The notes: generated from the sequence alone by a model not told the origin. Positions 50,298 to 61,580 are shown, counted from the first letter of the stretch. The stretch: DNA of 64,000 nt from an uncultured Clostridium sp. (GCF_947039605.1 NZ_CAMQZG010000011.1:18518-82517); one strand, 5' to 3'. Numbers and translations are program-made.

Positions 50298-52937
50298 CTA
50301 TTTTACTAGGTTTTCTAGAACCTCTTGTGATTTTTCAAGTGCCTCTGCAATTTTAGAAGGATCTTTTCCACCAGCTTGAGCCATGTCTGGTCTTCCACCA
50401 CCACCGCCGCCAACTACTGCTGCTACTTCTTTAATTATCTTGCCACAATGAACACCTTTTTCTAGTGAGTTTTTAGTAGCCATTACTATAAGATTTACTT
50501 TTCCTGCTGATTCACTTGCTAAAACAACAACTCCACAGTCTATCTTATTTCTCACTTTATCACCAAGGTCTCTTAATGAATTTCCATCTATATCTTTAAG
50601 CTCTGCTCTGATAAGTGTAACTCCATTAACTTCTACTGAATTATTTAATATATCATCTTCTGCCCCTTGAACAAGCTTAGATTTCAACTCACTAATCTCT
50701 TTATCTTTTTCTTTTAATTCATGTGCTTGTATATCAAGTTTTACAAGTATATCTTTCTCTGCACATTTTAAAGCCTTTGAAGCCTTTTTAAGCACTTCTG
50801 ACTTAGCTTCTATATATCTTAAAGCTTCCATACCTGTAACAGCTTCTATTCTTCTTACACCAGCTGCAACTCCACTTTCTGACACTATTTTAAATAATCC
50901 AATTTCCCCAGCATTTGAAACGTGAATTCCTCCACATAATTCCATTGAGAATTCTCCAACTGAAACAACTCTAACTTTCTCTCCATACTTCTCATCAAAT
51001 AAGCATGTAGCTCCACTATTTTTAGCCTCGGCTATTGTCATTTCCTTTGTAAGAACATTATTAACATTCATTATTTCTCTATTAACAAGCATTTCTACTT
51101 CTTTGATTTCATTCTCTGTTAATGCTGTAAAGTTTGTAAAATCAAATCTTAATTTTTCATGATCACAGAATGATCCTGATTGATGAACTTGATCTCCTAT
51201 AACTTCTCTTAAAGCTGCTTGTAACATATGAGTTGCTGTATGGTTCTTTCTTATATCATTTCTTCTTGCTTCATCAACTTTTAATGTAGCAATCTCTTTA
51301 ACAGATATTGTTCCTTCTACAACTTTTACATAATGAACAAACTTTCCACCAACATTCTTTTTACAATCAAGAACTAAAGCTCTTCCTTTTGAAGTTTCAA
51401 TAACTCCATGATCTCCTACTTGACCACCCATTTCTGCATAAAAAGGTGTTACAGGAACCACAATAAACCCTTCTTGACCTTCTGAAAGCTCATCTCTAAA
51501 ATCTTCATTATCTCCAAGAATTATTATTTCTGATTCCATTTGTGTTTTATTATACCCATCAAATATTGTTTCTACTTTAGCATCAATTTTGTTAACAGGG
51601 CCATCTGCTCCCATATAACTAGTTTCTCCTCTAGCATTTCTTGCTCTTTCTCTTTGTGCTTGCATTTCTTTATCAAAACCAGCATTATCTACTGTGAAGT
51701 TTTTCTCTTCTAAAATTTCTTCTGTAAGCTCAAGAGGGAATCCATAAGTATCATATAATTTAAATGCTCTTTCTCCTGAAAGTATTGTACTTCCTTCTTT
51801 TTCTGTTTCTTCAATATAAGATTTTAAGATATCCATACCAGCATCTATTGTTTGGTTGAATCTTTCTTCTTCTATTTTAATAATTTTTTTGATATTTTCT
51901 TTATTTTCTTTAAGATCTGGATAAGCATCTCCATAGTTATCTACTATTACATCTACTATTTGATAAAGGAATAATCCATCAGCTCCAAGCATTCTGCCAT
52001 GTCTAGCAGCTCTTCTAAGAAGTCTTCTAAGAACATATCCTCTTCCTTCATTACTTGGTCTTACACCATCAGATATAAGCATTGTTGTGCTTTTAGCATG
52101 GTCTGTGATTATTCTAAGTGATGTATCTACAAGTGCATCTTTACCATATTCTGACTTTGTAAGTTCACAAGCCTTAGCAAGTATAGCCTTAACAACATCT
52201 ATTTCAAATATGTTATCAACGCCTTGCATTATTGTAGCTATTCTCTCAAGTCCCATCCCTGTATCTATGTTCTTTTGAGCAAGTTCATTGTAGTTTCCAT
52301 CTTCATCTTTTTCAAATTGTGTGAAAACAAGGTTCCAGAATTCAACAATTCTATCTTTATCAGCCGCTGCTAAGAACTCTTCTGGTGTTTCAGCTTTTTC
52401 TCCTACTTCTCTTTCAAAGTGAATCTCTGTGCATGGACCACATGGACCTACACCTATTTCCCAGAAATTTTCTTCTTTATCAAGTTTAAATATTCTAGTT
52501 GGGTCTATATCTGTGCTATTTGTCCATATATCATAAGCTTCATTATCATCTTGATATACTGTTACGTATAATCTATCTTTTGGAATATTAAGTTCTTTAG
52601 TTATAAACTCCCAAGCCCATGGAATTATCTCTTTTTTGAAATAATCTCCAAACGAGAAGTTTCCAAGCATTTCAAAACAAGTCGCATGTCTTGAAGTTTT
52701 TCCTATATTCTCTATATCACCAGTTCTAACACATTTTTGACATGTTGTTATTCTGCTTTTTGGTGGTTGCTCAACCCCTGTAAAGTAAGATTTAAGCGGA
52801 GCCATCCCTGCATTTATAAATAATAAGCTATTATCATTCTTTGGCACTAATGAGAATGAATCTAATTTTAAGTGTCCTTTTTCTTCGAAGAAGCTTAAAT
52901 ACTTACTTCTTAGGTCATTTGTTCCTGTAAATTTCAT
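50298..52937 (-). CDS. alaS: Alanyl-tRNA synthetase
   Basis: 879 aa; [28 protein letters not shown]. Confidence 0.99.
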   Translation of the reverse strand: MKFTGTNDLRSKYLSFFEEKGHLKLDSFSLVPKNDNSLLFINAGMAPLKSYFTGVEQPPKSRITTCQKCVRTGDIENIGKTSRHATCFEMLGNFSFGDYFKKEIIPWAWEFITKELNIPKDRLYVTVYQDDNEAYDIWTNSTDIDPTRIFKLDKEENFWEIGVGPCGPCTEIHFEREVGEKAETPEEFLAAADKDRIVEFWNLVFTQFEKDEDGNYNELAQKNIDTGMGLERIATIMQGVDNIFEIDVVKAILAKACELTKSEYGKDALVDTSLRIITDHAKSTTMLISDGVRPSNEGRGYVLRRLLRRAARHGRMLGADGLFLYQIVDVIVDNYGDAYPDLKENKENIKKIIKIEEERFNQTIDAGMDILKSYIEETEKEGSTILSGERAFKLYDTYGFPLELTEEILEEKNFTVDNAGFDKEMQAQRERARNARGETSYMGADGPVNKIDAKVETIFDGYNKTQMESEIIILGDNEDFRDELSEGQEGFIVVPVTPFYAEMGGQVGDHGVIETSKGRALVLDCKKNVGGKFVHYVKVVEGTISVKEIATLKVDEARRNDIRKNHTATHMLQAALREVIGDQVHQSGSFCDHEKLRFDFTNFTALTENEIKEVEMLVNREIMNVNNVLTKEMTIAEAKNSGATCLFDEKYGEKVRVVSVGEFSMELCGGIHVSNAGEIGLFKIVSESGVAAGVRRIEAVTGMEALRYIEAKSEVLKKASKALKCAEKDILVKLDIQAHELKEKDKEISELKSKLVQGAEDDILNNSVEVNGVTLIRAELKDIDGNSLRDLGDKVRNKIDCGVVVLASESAGKVNLIVMATKNSLEKGVHCGKIIKEVAAVVGGGGGGRPDMAQAGGKDPSKIAEALEKSQEVLENLVK

Positions 52938-52975
52938 TATTAATTACCTCCATAATTTGTCATTAAAATATAAAA

Positions 52976-53004
52976 AGCCCCCATCCCAGTAAGGGACGAA
53001 AGCT
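52976..53004 (-). terminator. T-box conditional terminator hairpin
   Basis: - strand agctttcgtccc/gggatgggggct stem (with G-U pairs) then U-run. Confidence 0.85.
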
Positions 53005-53172
53005 GTATTTCCGCGGTACCACCCTAATTATGTATTATAAAATACATCACTTAAGTAAAATTAGCTCCAAGGCAGCTTCAATAATTTTTCTAAGAAGTTT
53101 TCACCAACCACTTCCTCTCTAAATAGAAACCACTTATCTACTCATCCTTTTCATAGCTATAATATTCAATCT
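52976..53172 (-). promoter_or_regulatory. T-box leader (tRNA-Ala responsive) upstream of alaS
   Basis: - strand agggtggtaccgcgg T-box sequence, probable GCU specifier in gaaGCUgcc, gagtagataa AGUA-type stem I motif, followed by a terminator hairpin. Confidence 0.93.
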
Positions 53173-53219
53173 ATAAAGTGATTATAAAAAAAATTTCTTA
53201 TCATGTCAATATTAACTAG

Positions 53220-54245
53220 TTAAAATAAGTAATAATCTATATCTTCATATATAATTTTTATGATTACCCCAAGAGGTATAATTAATATCATCCCAAGTAA
53301 TCCAGCTATTTTTTCACCTATTAATAAAAGTATTATTACTACAAGTGGGTGCATCTCTATACTATTTGCAGTTATCTTTGGTGCAAGTATATTCCCCTCT
53401 AATTGCTGAATTATAATAAATGCAATTAATACATATATAACCTTTACAGGATCATCCATTAAGGCTATAAAAGCTGCTGGAACAGCACCTAAAAACGCCC
53501 CAAAATAAGGGATTATATTTAGCATTCCATTTATTATGGATAGTAATAATACAAACTTTATATCAACTACCATTAAAGAGACAAATGTTAATACTGAAAC
53601 TAAAAAACATAACATAAACTGTCCCATTATATATTTTCCTAATACTTTATCTATATCACAAGAAATTTTTTTAACTAACCCTCTTTTTTCTGCTGAAAAA
53701 AATAACAATACTTTATTTTCTATAAGTTCACCATCAGCAAGAAAATAGTATGCTACTATTGGAACAATTGCAAGTGCTATTAAATTTTCACTAAAGTCTA
53801 TTATCCATAGAAATATTTTATCAGTTAAACTTGCAACCATAATATTAATTTTTTCTCCGAACTGATAATTTATGATTGAATAAAGTTCTTCTTTTGGCAT
53901 ATTAATTTTTGATATTAATTTTTCTATTAGAGCCTCTATATTAGCTATTTTATTTTCTAAATTTAAACTTTCTTTTATTATACTTGGAACTAAAATAGTA
54001 AATATTAAAGTAAATATTAATATTATACTTATAATAAGCAAAAATGCTAAAAATCTTTTATTTATATTAATTTTATTGCAAATTTTTATGTATATTGGCT
54101 TTAATGCATATGCTAATATAAAAGAACTTAAAAGAACAAATATTATATCCCTAACAATTTTCAATTTATAAATTCCTATAATTATAATTAATATTACCAA
54201 AAAAAATATTAACATTGATTTTTTTTCTTTAAAAAACTTTTTCAT
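53220..54245 (-). CDS. AI-2E family transporter (PerM/YtvI-like membrane protein)
   Basis: Multi-TM; GMLNIIPYFGAFLGAVPA and LEGNILAPKI motifs; start set at MKKFFKEKK. Confidence 0.93.
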   Translation of the reverse strand: MKKFFKEKKSMLIFFLVILIIIIGIYKLKIVRDIIFVLLSSFILAYALKPIYIKICNKININKRFLAFLLIISIILIFTLIFTILVPSIIKESLNLENKIANIEALIEKLISKINMPKEELYSIINYQFGEKINIMVASLTDKIFLWIIDFSENLIALAIVPIVAYYFLADGELIENKVLLFFSAEKRGLVKKISCDIDKVLGKYIMGQFMLCFLVSVLTFVSLMVVDIKFVLLLSIINGMLNIIPYFGAFLGAVPAAFIALMDDPVKVIYVLIAFIIIQQLEGNILAPKITANSIEMHPLVVIILLLIGEKIAGLLGMILIIPLGVIIKIIYEDIDYYLF

Positions 54246-54246
54246 T

Positions 54247-54723
54247 CTATCCCCTCCATATATTATGAGGAATAGATACAAAATTTATTTTCTCATCATT
54301 AAAATAAAGTATATTCCGGTCACCTAATATTGTTTCTTTTAAAAGTATTAAATTTTTTCCATTTTTAAATTTATCAAAAAATCCTTTTGATGTTATTATC
54401 GCTCTAATTAAAAAATTCTTATCTATTAAAAGTTCTTCTAGAACTCCTATCATTCTATTTTCCTTATCTATAATATCTAATCCTTTTATATCACTAAATG
54501 CTAAGCCCTCATATTTTTTAATTTCTTTTACAACTATTTTATCTCCAAAAGTTAAAATATCCTCTATATCAATAAAATTTTCTCTTCTAAATATATTTTT
54601 AGGTATAAAAAAGCCTTTTATTTTGCCGTCAAAATAATCTATTCCAATATCTTCTATCTCACCAAGTTTTCTTCCTGCTTCATTATATACTTCTAAAAAT
54701 TTTAAATCTTTTACTTTATACAT
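54247..54723 (-). CDS. PRC-barrel domain protein
   Basis: MYKVKDLKFLEVYNEAGRKLGEIEDIGID PRC-barrel start; two PRC-like halves. Confidence 0.85.
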   Translation of the reverse strand: MYKVKDLKFLEVYNEAGRKLGEIEDIGIDYFDGKIKGFFIPKNIFRRENFIDIEDILTFGDKIVVKEIKKYEGLAFSDIKGLDIIDKENRMIGVLEELLIDKNFLIRAIITSKGFFDKFKNGKNLILLKETILGDRNILYFNDEKINFVSIPHNIWRG

Positions 54724-54785
54724 AAAATTCCTCACCAACTTTCTATTGGTTAGTATTTGTATTTTATATATTTTAATGCAAAAAA

Positions 54786-54815
54786 ATAAAAGCATCTAGC
54801 GATAGATGCTTTTAT
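54786..54815 (-). terminator. Rho-independent terminator downstream of the nifU operon
   Basis: ataaaagcatcta/tagatgcttttat stem. Confidence 0.8.
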
Positions 54816-54924
54816 ATATTAACAGATACTTTCTATAATTCCTCAAACAACAACATAATTATCATTGTAGAATACTACAGATCACCTCATTATAATTGCT
54901 CTTTGTTTATTTTCAAATGAAATA

Positions 54925-55356
54925 TTAATTTCCATGTACATGTTCGTGTATATGTTCTGAATGATTTTTAGTATCCCAAGGAGCTAACCCAACACTTTCT
55001 CTATATGCATTTATAGCCTTATGAATTGCTTCCTCAGCTAACACAGAGCAATGCATTTTAACTGGTGGAAGTCCATCTAGAGCTTCTGCTACTGCTTTAT
55101 TTGAAAGCTCCCAAGCCTCTTCTAGTGTTCTTCCTTTAATAAGTTCTGTTGCCATACTTGATGATGCTATTGCAGAACCACATCCGTAAGTTTCAAAACT
55201 AACATCTTCTATTATGTTATTTTCAATATGAAGATATATTCTCATTATATCTCCACACTTAGCATTTCCCACTTCACCTATGCCATTAGCATTTTCTATC
55301 TCTCCAACATTTCTTGGATTTCTAAAATGATCCATTACTTTTTCACTATACATCAT
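54925..55356 (-). CDS. nifU: Fe-S cluster assembly scaffold NifU/IscU-like with His-rich C-terminus
   Basis: VGNAKCGD, TYGCGSAIASSSMATEL, KMHCSVLAEEAI; tail HSEHIHEHVHGN. Confidence 0.96.
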   Translation of the reverse strand: MMYSEKVMDHFRNPRNVGEIENANGIGEVGNAKCGDIMRIYLHIENNIIEDVSFETYGCGSAIASSSMATELIKGRTLEEAWELSNKAVAEALDGLPPVKMHCSVLAEEAIHKAINAYRESVGLAPWDTKNHSEHIHEHVHGN

Positions 55357-55358
55357 AA

Positions 55359-56546
55359 TTAATTACCCCCATTTTCTCTTAAATGATTTTTCCATAATGG
55401 AGACATTTTTCTAAGTCTCTCTATTATTTTTGGAACACACTCTAATACATAATCTACTTCTTCTTCTGTTGTTCCATCACCAAGTGTAAGTCTTAATGAC
55501 CCATGAGCAATTTCATGTGGTCTTCCTATAGCAAGTAATACATGTGATGGTTCTAATGAACCTGATGTACATGCACTTCCACTTGACGCACATATCCCAT
55601 CAAAATCTAGTGATAATAATATTCCTTCACCCTCTATAAATTCAAAACAAATATTACAGTTTCCAGGAAGTCTATTTTCACTTTTTGGTCCATTTACCAT
55701 TGTATATGGAATTTCTAAAAGTCCATTCATAAGTTTATCTCTTAAAGCTGTTATTTTTTCATTACGTCCTTCTATATCCTTTGTTGCAAGTTCAATTGCT
55801 TTTCCAAGCCCTACAATCCCTGGTATATTCTCTGTTCCAGCTCTTCTAGCTCTCTCTTGTGAACCACCATGAACAAGGTTATCAATCCTTACACCTTTTC
55901 TGATATATAAAGCTCCTACACCCTTTGGTCCATAAATTTTATGAGCCGCAAGTGATAATAAATCTATATTCATCTCTTTAACATTTATCTCTACATTTCC
56001 AACTGCTTGAACTGCATCTGTGTGGAAAATAACTTTTTTTTCTCTACATAAAGCTCCAATTTCTTTAACTTTTTGAATTGTTCCAATTTCATTGTTTGCA
56101 AACATTACCGAAACAAGTATTGTACTTTCTTTCATCGAGTCTTTCAGTTCATCAATATTTATAAAGCCCTCTTCATTTACATCTAAATAAGTAACTTCAT
56201 AGCCATTCTTCTCTAGGTATTCACATGCATGTAATATTGCATGATGCTCTATTTTTGTTGTGATAATATGATTTCCTTTTTTTCTATTTGCATAAGCAAC
56301 ACCCTTGATTGCCCAGTTATCGCTCTCTGAACCACCATTTGTGAAGTATATTTCGCTTCTTTGTGCATTTAGCGCCTTTGCAACCTGTTCTCTTGCATTA
56401 TCTACTGCTGAATAAGTATCTCTTGAGATTGAATAAAAAGAAGATGGATTACCAAATTTCTCTGTGAAATATGGCATCATTTCTTCTAGAACCTCAGGCT
56501 TTACATATGTAGTAGCAGCATAATCCATATATACTATTTTTCTCAT
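55359..56546 (-). CDS. iscS: Cysteine desulfurase NifS/IscS
   Basis: MDYAATTYVKPEVL, SLAAHKIYGPKGVGALY, SSGSACTSG. Confidence 0.98.
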   Translation of the reverse strand: MRKIVYMDYAATTYVKPEVLEEMMPYFTEKFGNPSSFYSISRDTYSAVDNAREQVAKALNAQRSEIYFTNGGSESDNWAIKGVAYANRKKGNHIITTKIEHHAILHACEYLEKNGYEVTYLDVNEEGFINIDELKDSMKESTILVSVMFANNEIGTIQKVKEIGALCREKKVIFHTDAVQAVGNVEINVKEMNIDLLSLAAHKIYGPKGVGALYIRKGVRIDNLVHGGSQERARRAGTENIPGIVGLGKAIELATKDIEGRNEKITALRDKLMNGLLEIPYTMVNGPKSENRLPGNCNICFEFIEGEGILLSLDFDGICASSGSACTSGSLEPSHVLLAIGRPHEIAHGSLRLTLGDGTTEEEVDYVLECVPKIIERLRKMSPLWKNHLRENGGN

Positions 56547-56573
56547 ATCAATTCACTCCTAAATTCAAATTTA

Positions 56574-57023
56574 TTAATTTTCTTCTTTAAACTTTATATT
56601 CCCCTTTTTAAGCTTCATGTCATTATAGTCATTTACAACATCTTGAAGTGTTACAGAGCATAAAACGCTATCTATGCTAGTTTTTATTTTTTGCCAAAGA
56701 TGTCTTGTTGCACATTCATCTATATTGAAACATTCTACCCCATCTAAACAATCTGATATCTCTATTGGGCCTTCTAGTATTTCCATAATTTGCGCTATAG
56801 TAATATCTTCAGGTTTTCCATTTAAAACATATCCACCGTGTGCACCTCTTATACTTCTTATAAGCTTGGCTTTTCTTAATGAACTAAATAACTGTTCTAA
56901 ATAATAATCTGAAATATTTTGTCTTTTTGATATAACCTTTATCGATACTGGTTTATCATCATAATGGATTGCTAAGTCTACCATAGCCTTAACTCCATAT
57001 CTACCTTTTGTTGATAACTTCAT
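56574..57023 (-). CDS. iscR: Rrf2-family transcriptional regulator (IscR-like)
   Basis: MKLSTKGRYGVKAMVDLA; cysteines CLDGVECFNIDEC; upstream of iscS. Confidence 0.94.
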   Translation of the reverse strand: MKLSTKGRYGVKAMVDLAIHYDDKPVSIKVISKRQNISDYYLEQLFSSLRKAKLIRSIRGAHGGYVLNGKPEDITIAQIMEILEGPIEISDCLDGVECFNIDECATRHLWQKIKTSIDSVLCSVTLQDVVNDYNDMKLKKGNIKFKEEN

Positions 57024-57033
57024 TTCTATTCCC

Positions 57034-57053
57034 CCTAATACCGAGTAATTTAC
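57034..57053 (-). promoter_or_regulatory. Candidate Rrf2/IscR operator
   Basis: - strand gtaaattactcggtattagg lies between the -10 and the gene. Confidence 0.4.
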
Positions 57054-57069
57054 TAAACTTTATAGGCTA

Positions 57070-57098
57070 ATGATATCAAACGCCGATATAAGTGTCAA
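57070..57098 (-). promoter_or_regulatory. Sigma-A promoter of the iscR-iscS-nifU operon
   Basis: - strand TTGACA, 17-nt spacer, TATCAT. Confidence 0.75.
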
Positions 57099-57112
57099 TA
57101 ATAAACACCTTT

Positions 57113-58378
57113 TTATTTTTTGTTAGAATTCTTGATAGTTTTCCAATAGTTTTCTAAGCTTTTTTCATATTTATTCTCCTGAGATACATAATATTTTTTC
57201 TCATTTAAAACTTTTGGCATATATTCCTGCTCTACATAGTGATTAGGGTAATCATGAGGATATTTATATCCTGTAGCACCTAAACTTTTTGCGCCACTAT
57301 AATGAGCATCCTTTAAAGGACTTGGCATATCATCAACTCTTAGAGTTTCTAAATCTGCTAGGGCATTACTAATTGCTATATAAGCACTATTAGACTTAGG
57401 TAATGTTGCAAGATATATAACAAGCTCTGATAATACTAAACTAGCTTCTGGGAAGCCTATTTTAAGACATAACTCTATACCATTATTAACTACTGTTAGC
57501 GCATTAGGATGAGCCATTCCTATATCCTCTGCTGCTATAACACCTATCCGTCTTATAATAGCATCTAAGTTCCCCCCCTTTATAAGCCTTGCAAGGTAAT
57601 GAATAGCCGCATTAGCATCACTTCCTCTTATGCTTTTTTGGAGCGCACTCAAAAGATTATAATATTCATCACCAGAAGCATCTGATTTCATATTAGATTG
57701 GTTTAATTTTTCTATTCTCTCTTTAGATACCCTAATCACATCTGTTAAAGTACTTTTCATATATAATTCTAATACTGTATATGCTTTTCTAACATCTCCT
57801 GCTGAAATATCTGCTATAAAATCTAATGCGCCATCATCACATTCTATCTTATAACCTTCTGCTATTAATTTTTCTATCGCCCGATTAAGTGCAATAACAA
57901 TATCCTCTCTATCAAGAGATTCAAATTGGAATATAGTACTCCTGCTTAAAATAGCCTTATGAATTGAAAAATAAGGATTTTCTGTAGTACTTGCTAGCAT
58001 TATAATTCTTCCATCTTCAATAAATTCTAAAAGTGCTTGCTGTTGTTTTTTATTGAAATGTTGAATTTCGTCAATGTATAATACTACTCCATTATAATTA
58101 AGAATATTATCAAGACTATTTACTATTTCCTGAATGTCTTTTATAGATGCTGTAGTTGCATTTATTTTATAAAATTTTTTATCTGTATATTGTGATATAA
58201 TCCTAGCTAATGTTGTTTTCCCTGTACCTGGAGGTCCATAAAATATAGAATTTATAATATTTCTATTATCTAAAAGATTATGTATAACTGTTCCTTTTGC
58301 AATAATATGTTTTTGTCCTACCATATCATCTATATCACTTGGCCTCATTATCTCTGCAAGTGGCTTCAAATTCTCCAC
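57113..58378 (-). CDS. rarA: Replication-associated recombination protein A (MgsA/RarA AAA ATPase)
   Basis: LAEIMRPSDIDDMVGQKHI, GPPGTGKTTLARI, DEIQHFNKKQQQALL. Confidence 0.96.
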   Translation of the reverse strand: MENLKPLAEIMRPSDIDDMVGQKHIIAKGTVIHNLLDNRNIINSIFYGPPGTGKTTLARIISQYTDKKFYKINATTASIKDIQEIVNSLDNILNYNGVVLYIDEIQHFNKKQQQALLEFIEDGRIIMLASTTENPYFSIHKAILSRSTIFQFESLDREDIVIALNRAIEKLIAEGYKIECDDGALDFIADISAGDVRKAYTVLELYMKSTLTDVIRVSKERIEKLNQSNMKSDASGDEYYNLLSALQKSIRGSDANAAIHYLARLIKGGNLDAIIRRIGVIAAEDIGMAHPNALTVVNNGIELCLKIGFPEASLVLSELVIYLATLPKSNSAYIAISNALADLETLRVDDMPSPLKDAHYSGAKSLGATGYKYPHDYPNHYVEQEYMPKVLNEKKYYVSQENKYEKSLENYWKTIKNSNKK

Positions 58379-58450
58379 CTCCTAATTAATATCTACCTAT
58401 TATTTTACTACATTTGAAAAAATATTTCATAAAATGATTTTGCACAGAAA

Positions 58451-58479
58451 AAAAGCAGCACCTATTTGGCACTACTTTT
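58451..58479 (-). terminator. Rho-independent terminator of pdp
   Basis: aaaagtagtgcc/ggtgctgctttt stem then U-run. Confidence 0.8.
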
Positions 58480-58488
58480 GTAACAAAA

Positions 58489-59790
58489 TTATCTTATTAT
58501 ATCGTATATTAATGGTATTCTTTCTACAGAATCACTTATTTCATAATTAGCTAATATTTTTTCTACTGCTTTTTCACCTTTTTCAAGATTATTTGCATGT
58601 ACATAAGCAAGTATATCCCCTACTTTTACAGCATCTTCTCTCTTCTTGTTTAGAACCATTCCAACAGCAAGGTCTATTATGCTGTCCTTTGTAGCTCTAC
58701 CTGCTCCAAGTTCCATTGCAATAAGCCCCATATTTTCTGCATGTATCTTACTTACAACTCCTGCTTTATCAGCCTTAACTTCTAAAACATACTTAGCTTT
58801 TGGAAGTTTAGATGTATCATCTATAACATCTATATTTCCACCTTGTGCTGCTACAAATTGTTTTAACTTCTCAATAGCCGCACCAGATTTTATTGTTCCT
58901 TTTAGCATTTCTTTAGCTTCTTCTACTGAGTTAGCTTTTCCTGCTAAAAGAACCATATTCCCACCTAGCTCTAAGCAAAGTTCAAGTAAATCTTTTGGTC
59001 CATTACCTCTTAATGTTTCTATAGCTTCTTCCACTTCTAAAGCATTTCCTATAGCAAAACCTAAAGGTTGGTCCATATCAGAAATTATACCAATCGTATT
59101 TCTACCAACATTCTTCCCAATATCAACCATCTCTCTAGCAAGAATTCCAGCATCTTGTGCGTTCTTCATAAATGCTCCATCTCCAACTTTTACATCTAAG
59201 ACAATAGCATCTGCACCTGAAGCTATTTTTTTACTCATAATACTTGATGCAATTAAAGATACATTATCAACAGTTGCAGTAACATCTCTTAATGCATAAA
59301 GTTTTTTATCAGCTGGTGCTAAATCTCCAGTCTGGCCACCTACTGCTATTTTAAGTGTATTTACATTACTTATAAACTTTTCATTTGGCATCTCAACAGA
59401 GAATCCCTTAAAACTTTCAAGTTTATCAATAGTTCCTCCAGTATGCCCTAGACCTCTTCCAGACATTTTTGCTACAGGGATACCTAAAGCTGCCACCATA
59501 GGTGCTAAAACTAATGTAGTTGTATCTCCAACACCACCTGTTGAATGCTTATCCACTTTTATTCCATCAATTTCTTTTAAATCTAATATATCACCTGAAT
59601 TAACCATAGCCATAGTTAAATCAGCAGTTTCTCTTTTATTCATTTTATTAAAAAATACTGCCATCATAAGTGCTGACACTTGATAATCTGGTATATTTCC
59701 ATTTGTATAATTCTCTATAAAATAGTTTATCTCTTCTGTAGTAAGTTCTTCACCTTGTCTCTTCTTTAAAATTAAATCGTACATTCTCAT
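58489..59790 (-). CDS. pdp: Pyrimidine-nucleoside phosphorylase
   Basis: [35 protein letters not shown]; start set at [10 protein letters not shown]. Confidence 0.96.
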   Translation of the reverse strand: MRMYDLILKKRQGEELTTEEINYFIENYTNGNIPDYQVSALMMAVFFNKMNKRETADLTMAMVNSGDILDLKEIDGIKVDKHSTGGVGDTTTLVLAPMVAALGIPVAKMSGRGLGHTGGTIDKLESFKGFSVEMPNEKFISNVNTLKIAVGGQTGDLAPADKKLYALRDVTATVDNVSLIASSIMSKKIASGADAIVLDVKVGDGAFMKNAQDAGILAREMVDIGKNVGRNTIGIISDMDQPLGFAIGNALEVEEAIETLRGNGPKDLLELCLELGGNMVLLAGKANSVEEAKEMLKGTIKSGAAIEKLKQFVAAQGGNIDVIDDTSKLPKAKYVLEVKADKAGVVSKIHAENMGLIAMELGAGRATKDSIIDLAVGMVLNKKREDAVKVGDILAYVHANNLEKGEKAVEKILANYEISDSVERIPLIYDIIR

Positions 59791-59913
59791 AATCGAATTC
59801 CTCCTAAGTTTTTTGATAACCTTTTCACAAATTAATTTTATCATACAAAAAACCTTTTTTCAATCTTCTAACTTAACCTGTAACTTCTATAAATCATTAA
59901 AAAATTAAAAACA

Positions 59914-59935
59914 AAAAAAGGCTACTCGCCTTTTC
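59914..59935 (-). terminator. Rho-independent terminator of xerD
   Basis: aaaaggc/gcctttt stem then U-run. Confidence 0.7.
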
Positions 59936-59948
59936 TTGTTTACTTCAA

Positions 59949-60821
59949 TTATGCTCTTGGATGTGCTTTCTTATATATACTATTAATTTTTTCATTATTA
60001 ATAATTTCATAGTACATATCAATATAAGTCATTACTTGATTCCCAAGAAGTTCCTGAACAACTTTTGCATTTGCTCCATTTTGAAGTAAGTGAACTGCAA
60101 AAGAATGTCTAAATGTATTTAGATTTATATCTTTATTAATATTTGCAAGAACTGAATACTCTTTAACTATTCTCCAAACTCCTTGTCTTGTTATAGGATC
60201 ACCACTCATATTTAAAAATAATTTTTCGGTAGTCCTAACTGTTTCATCTCTTAATGCTACATACTTTTTAATAGCATCCTTAGCTTCTCTACCTATTGGT
60301 ATCAATCTTTCATAACCTTTATTATCTTTACATTTAACAAATGATAAATCTAGATTAACATCCTCTATATCTAAACCAATTAATTCTGATACTTTCATCC
60401 CTGTTGCATACATAAGTTCTAATAAAGCTTTATCTCTAACGCCTTTCTCTGTACTAATGTTTGTAGTATTCATAATTTTATTAATCTCATCAATACTTAA
60501 TACAACTGGTTTCTTTTTTTGCACTCTTTCTCTTTTAATGCTAGTTTCTGGGACATGTTTTAAATTTCCCTCAGCAACTAAAAAATTATAAAAGTTTCTC
60601 AAAGAAATAATAGTTCTTTGAATAGAAGATGGTGATTTGCTTTTGTCATTAAGATTCTGAATATATGACGTAAGTGGATAGCCATCTTCACTAACAACTA
60701 AGTTTTTTTCCTCTAGAAAATCTAGATACATAGATACATCCGTAATGTAAGCACTCACAGTATTTTTTCTTTTCCCTATTGATTGCAAGTAAATTTCATA
60801 TTTTTTCACCAAATTTCTCAT
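59949..60821 (-). CDS. xerD: Tyrosine recombinase XerD-like
   Basis: Core catalytic residues in LMYATGMKVSELIGL, NTFRHSFAVHLLQNGANAKVVQELLG, and catalytic Tyr region YIDMYYEI; next to spoIIM. Confidence 0.92.
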   Translation of the reverse strand: MRNLVKKYEIYLQSIGKRKNTVSAYITDVSMYLDFLEEKNLVVSEDGYPLTSYIQNLNDKSKSPSSIQRTIISLRNFYNFLVAEGNLKHVPETSIKRERVQKKKPVVLSIDEINKIMNTTNISTEKGVRDKALLELMYATGMKVSELIGLDIEDVNLDLSFVKCKDNKGYERLIPIGREAKDAIKKYVALRDETVRTTEKLFLNMSGDPITRQGVWRIVKEYSVLANINKDINLNTFRHSFAVHLLQNGANAKVVQELLGNQVMTYIDMYYEIINNEKINSIYKKAHPRA

Positions 60822-60873
60822 ATTAACTCCTAACTAAAATGTTATTACATAATTATTTATATTACGAATATCC

Positions 60874-61500
60874 TCAACTAATTACTAATCTGGCCAAATT
60901 TGGAGAAATATATGTTTCAATTATTATTCCAAGCATAATAAATCCTGTCAAAATGCCTTGTATGGTCATATAATCTTTATTATTAAACTCGTTTCTAGCA
61001 CTATCTTTTCTTAAACTTTTAAATTTTATAACAGATGCTCGCATAGAAAGAATACTTATCATAATAATTATAGGCACAAAAATTAAATTTTGAATTATTA
61101 ATGTCGCAAGTATAACTGTAAATCCACTAGTTCCAAGCACAGTTATAACAAGAGCTAATGTAAAACCTAATATGTATCCTTTAAATAAATTTATTAAAAG
61201 AACAAATGGAAATCCTATAAGAGTATAACCTAATAAAATTATTATCATAGTAATTGGAATTATCCCCTTTATACTATTTAATAAAATTGATGTATACTCG
61301 ATTTCTGTAGTTTGAATAAATTCAAGGAAATTATTAAAATACCCTCCTATTTCAACTTTTCCCATATCACTCATATAATAAATAGTATATGACCCAAGAA
61401 CTATCCCTATAAGGAAAAACAATAAAATCCACAAGAAAATTATTCTATTCTCTGCAATTACAGCTTGTATTTTTTTAAATGTATTTTTCACTTCATTCAA
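60874..61500 (-). CDS. spoIIM: Stage II sporulation protein M
   Basis: Multi-TM 208 aa; LLINLFKGYILGFTLALVI; position xerD-spoIIM-spo0A. Confidence 0.9.
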   Translation of the reverse strand: MNEVKNTFKKIQAVIAENRIIFLWILLFFLIGIVLGSYTIYYMSDMGKVEIGGYFNNFLEFIQTTEIEYTSILLNSIKGIIPITMIIILLGYTLIGFPFVLLINLFKGYILGFTLALVITVLGTSGFTVILATLIIQNLIFVPIIIMISILSMRASVIKFKSLRKDSARNEFNNKDYMTIQGILTGFIMLGIIIETYISPNLARLVIS

Positions 61501-61580
61501 CCCCTTTTAATAAATAATATTCTTTACATAATAAATTTATTACTATATTTTCAAAAAATTATGTTAATCAAAAAAATTAA

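Noticed and set aside
54724-54795. N-terminal extension MLLFFCIKIYKIQILTNRKLVRNF of the PRC-barrel ORF
   Set aside because: It overlaps the upstream terminator hairpin, and PRC-barrel homology begins at MYKVKDLK.
54816-54924. Possible tiny peptide in the gap between nifU and the PRC-barrel gene (MIIMLLFEEL)
   Set aside because: Ten codons with poor RBS spacing and no recognisable family.
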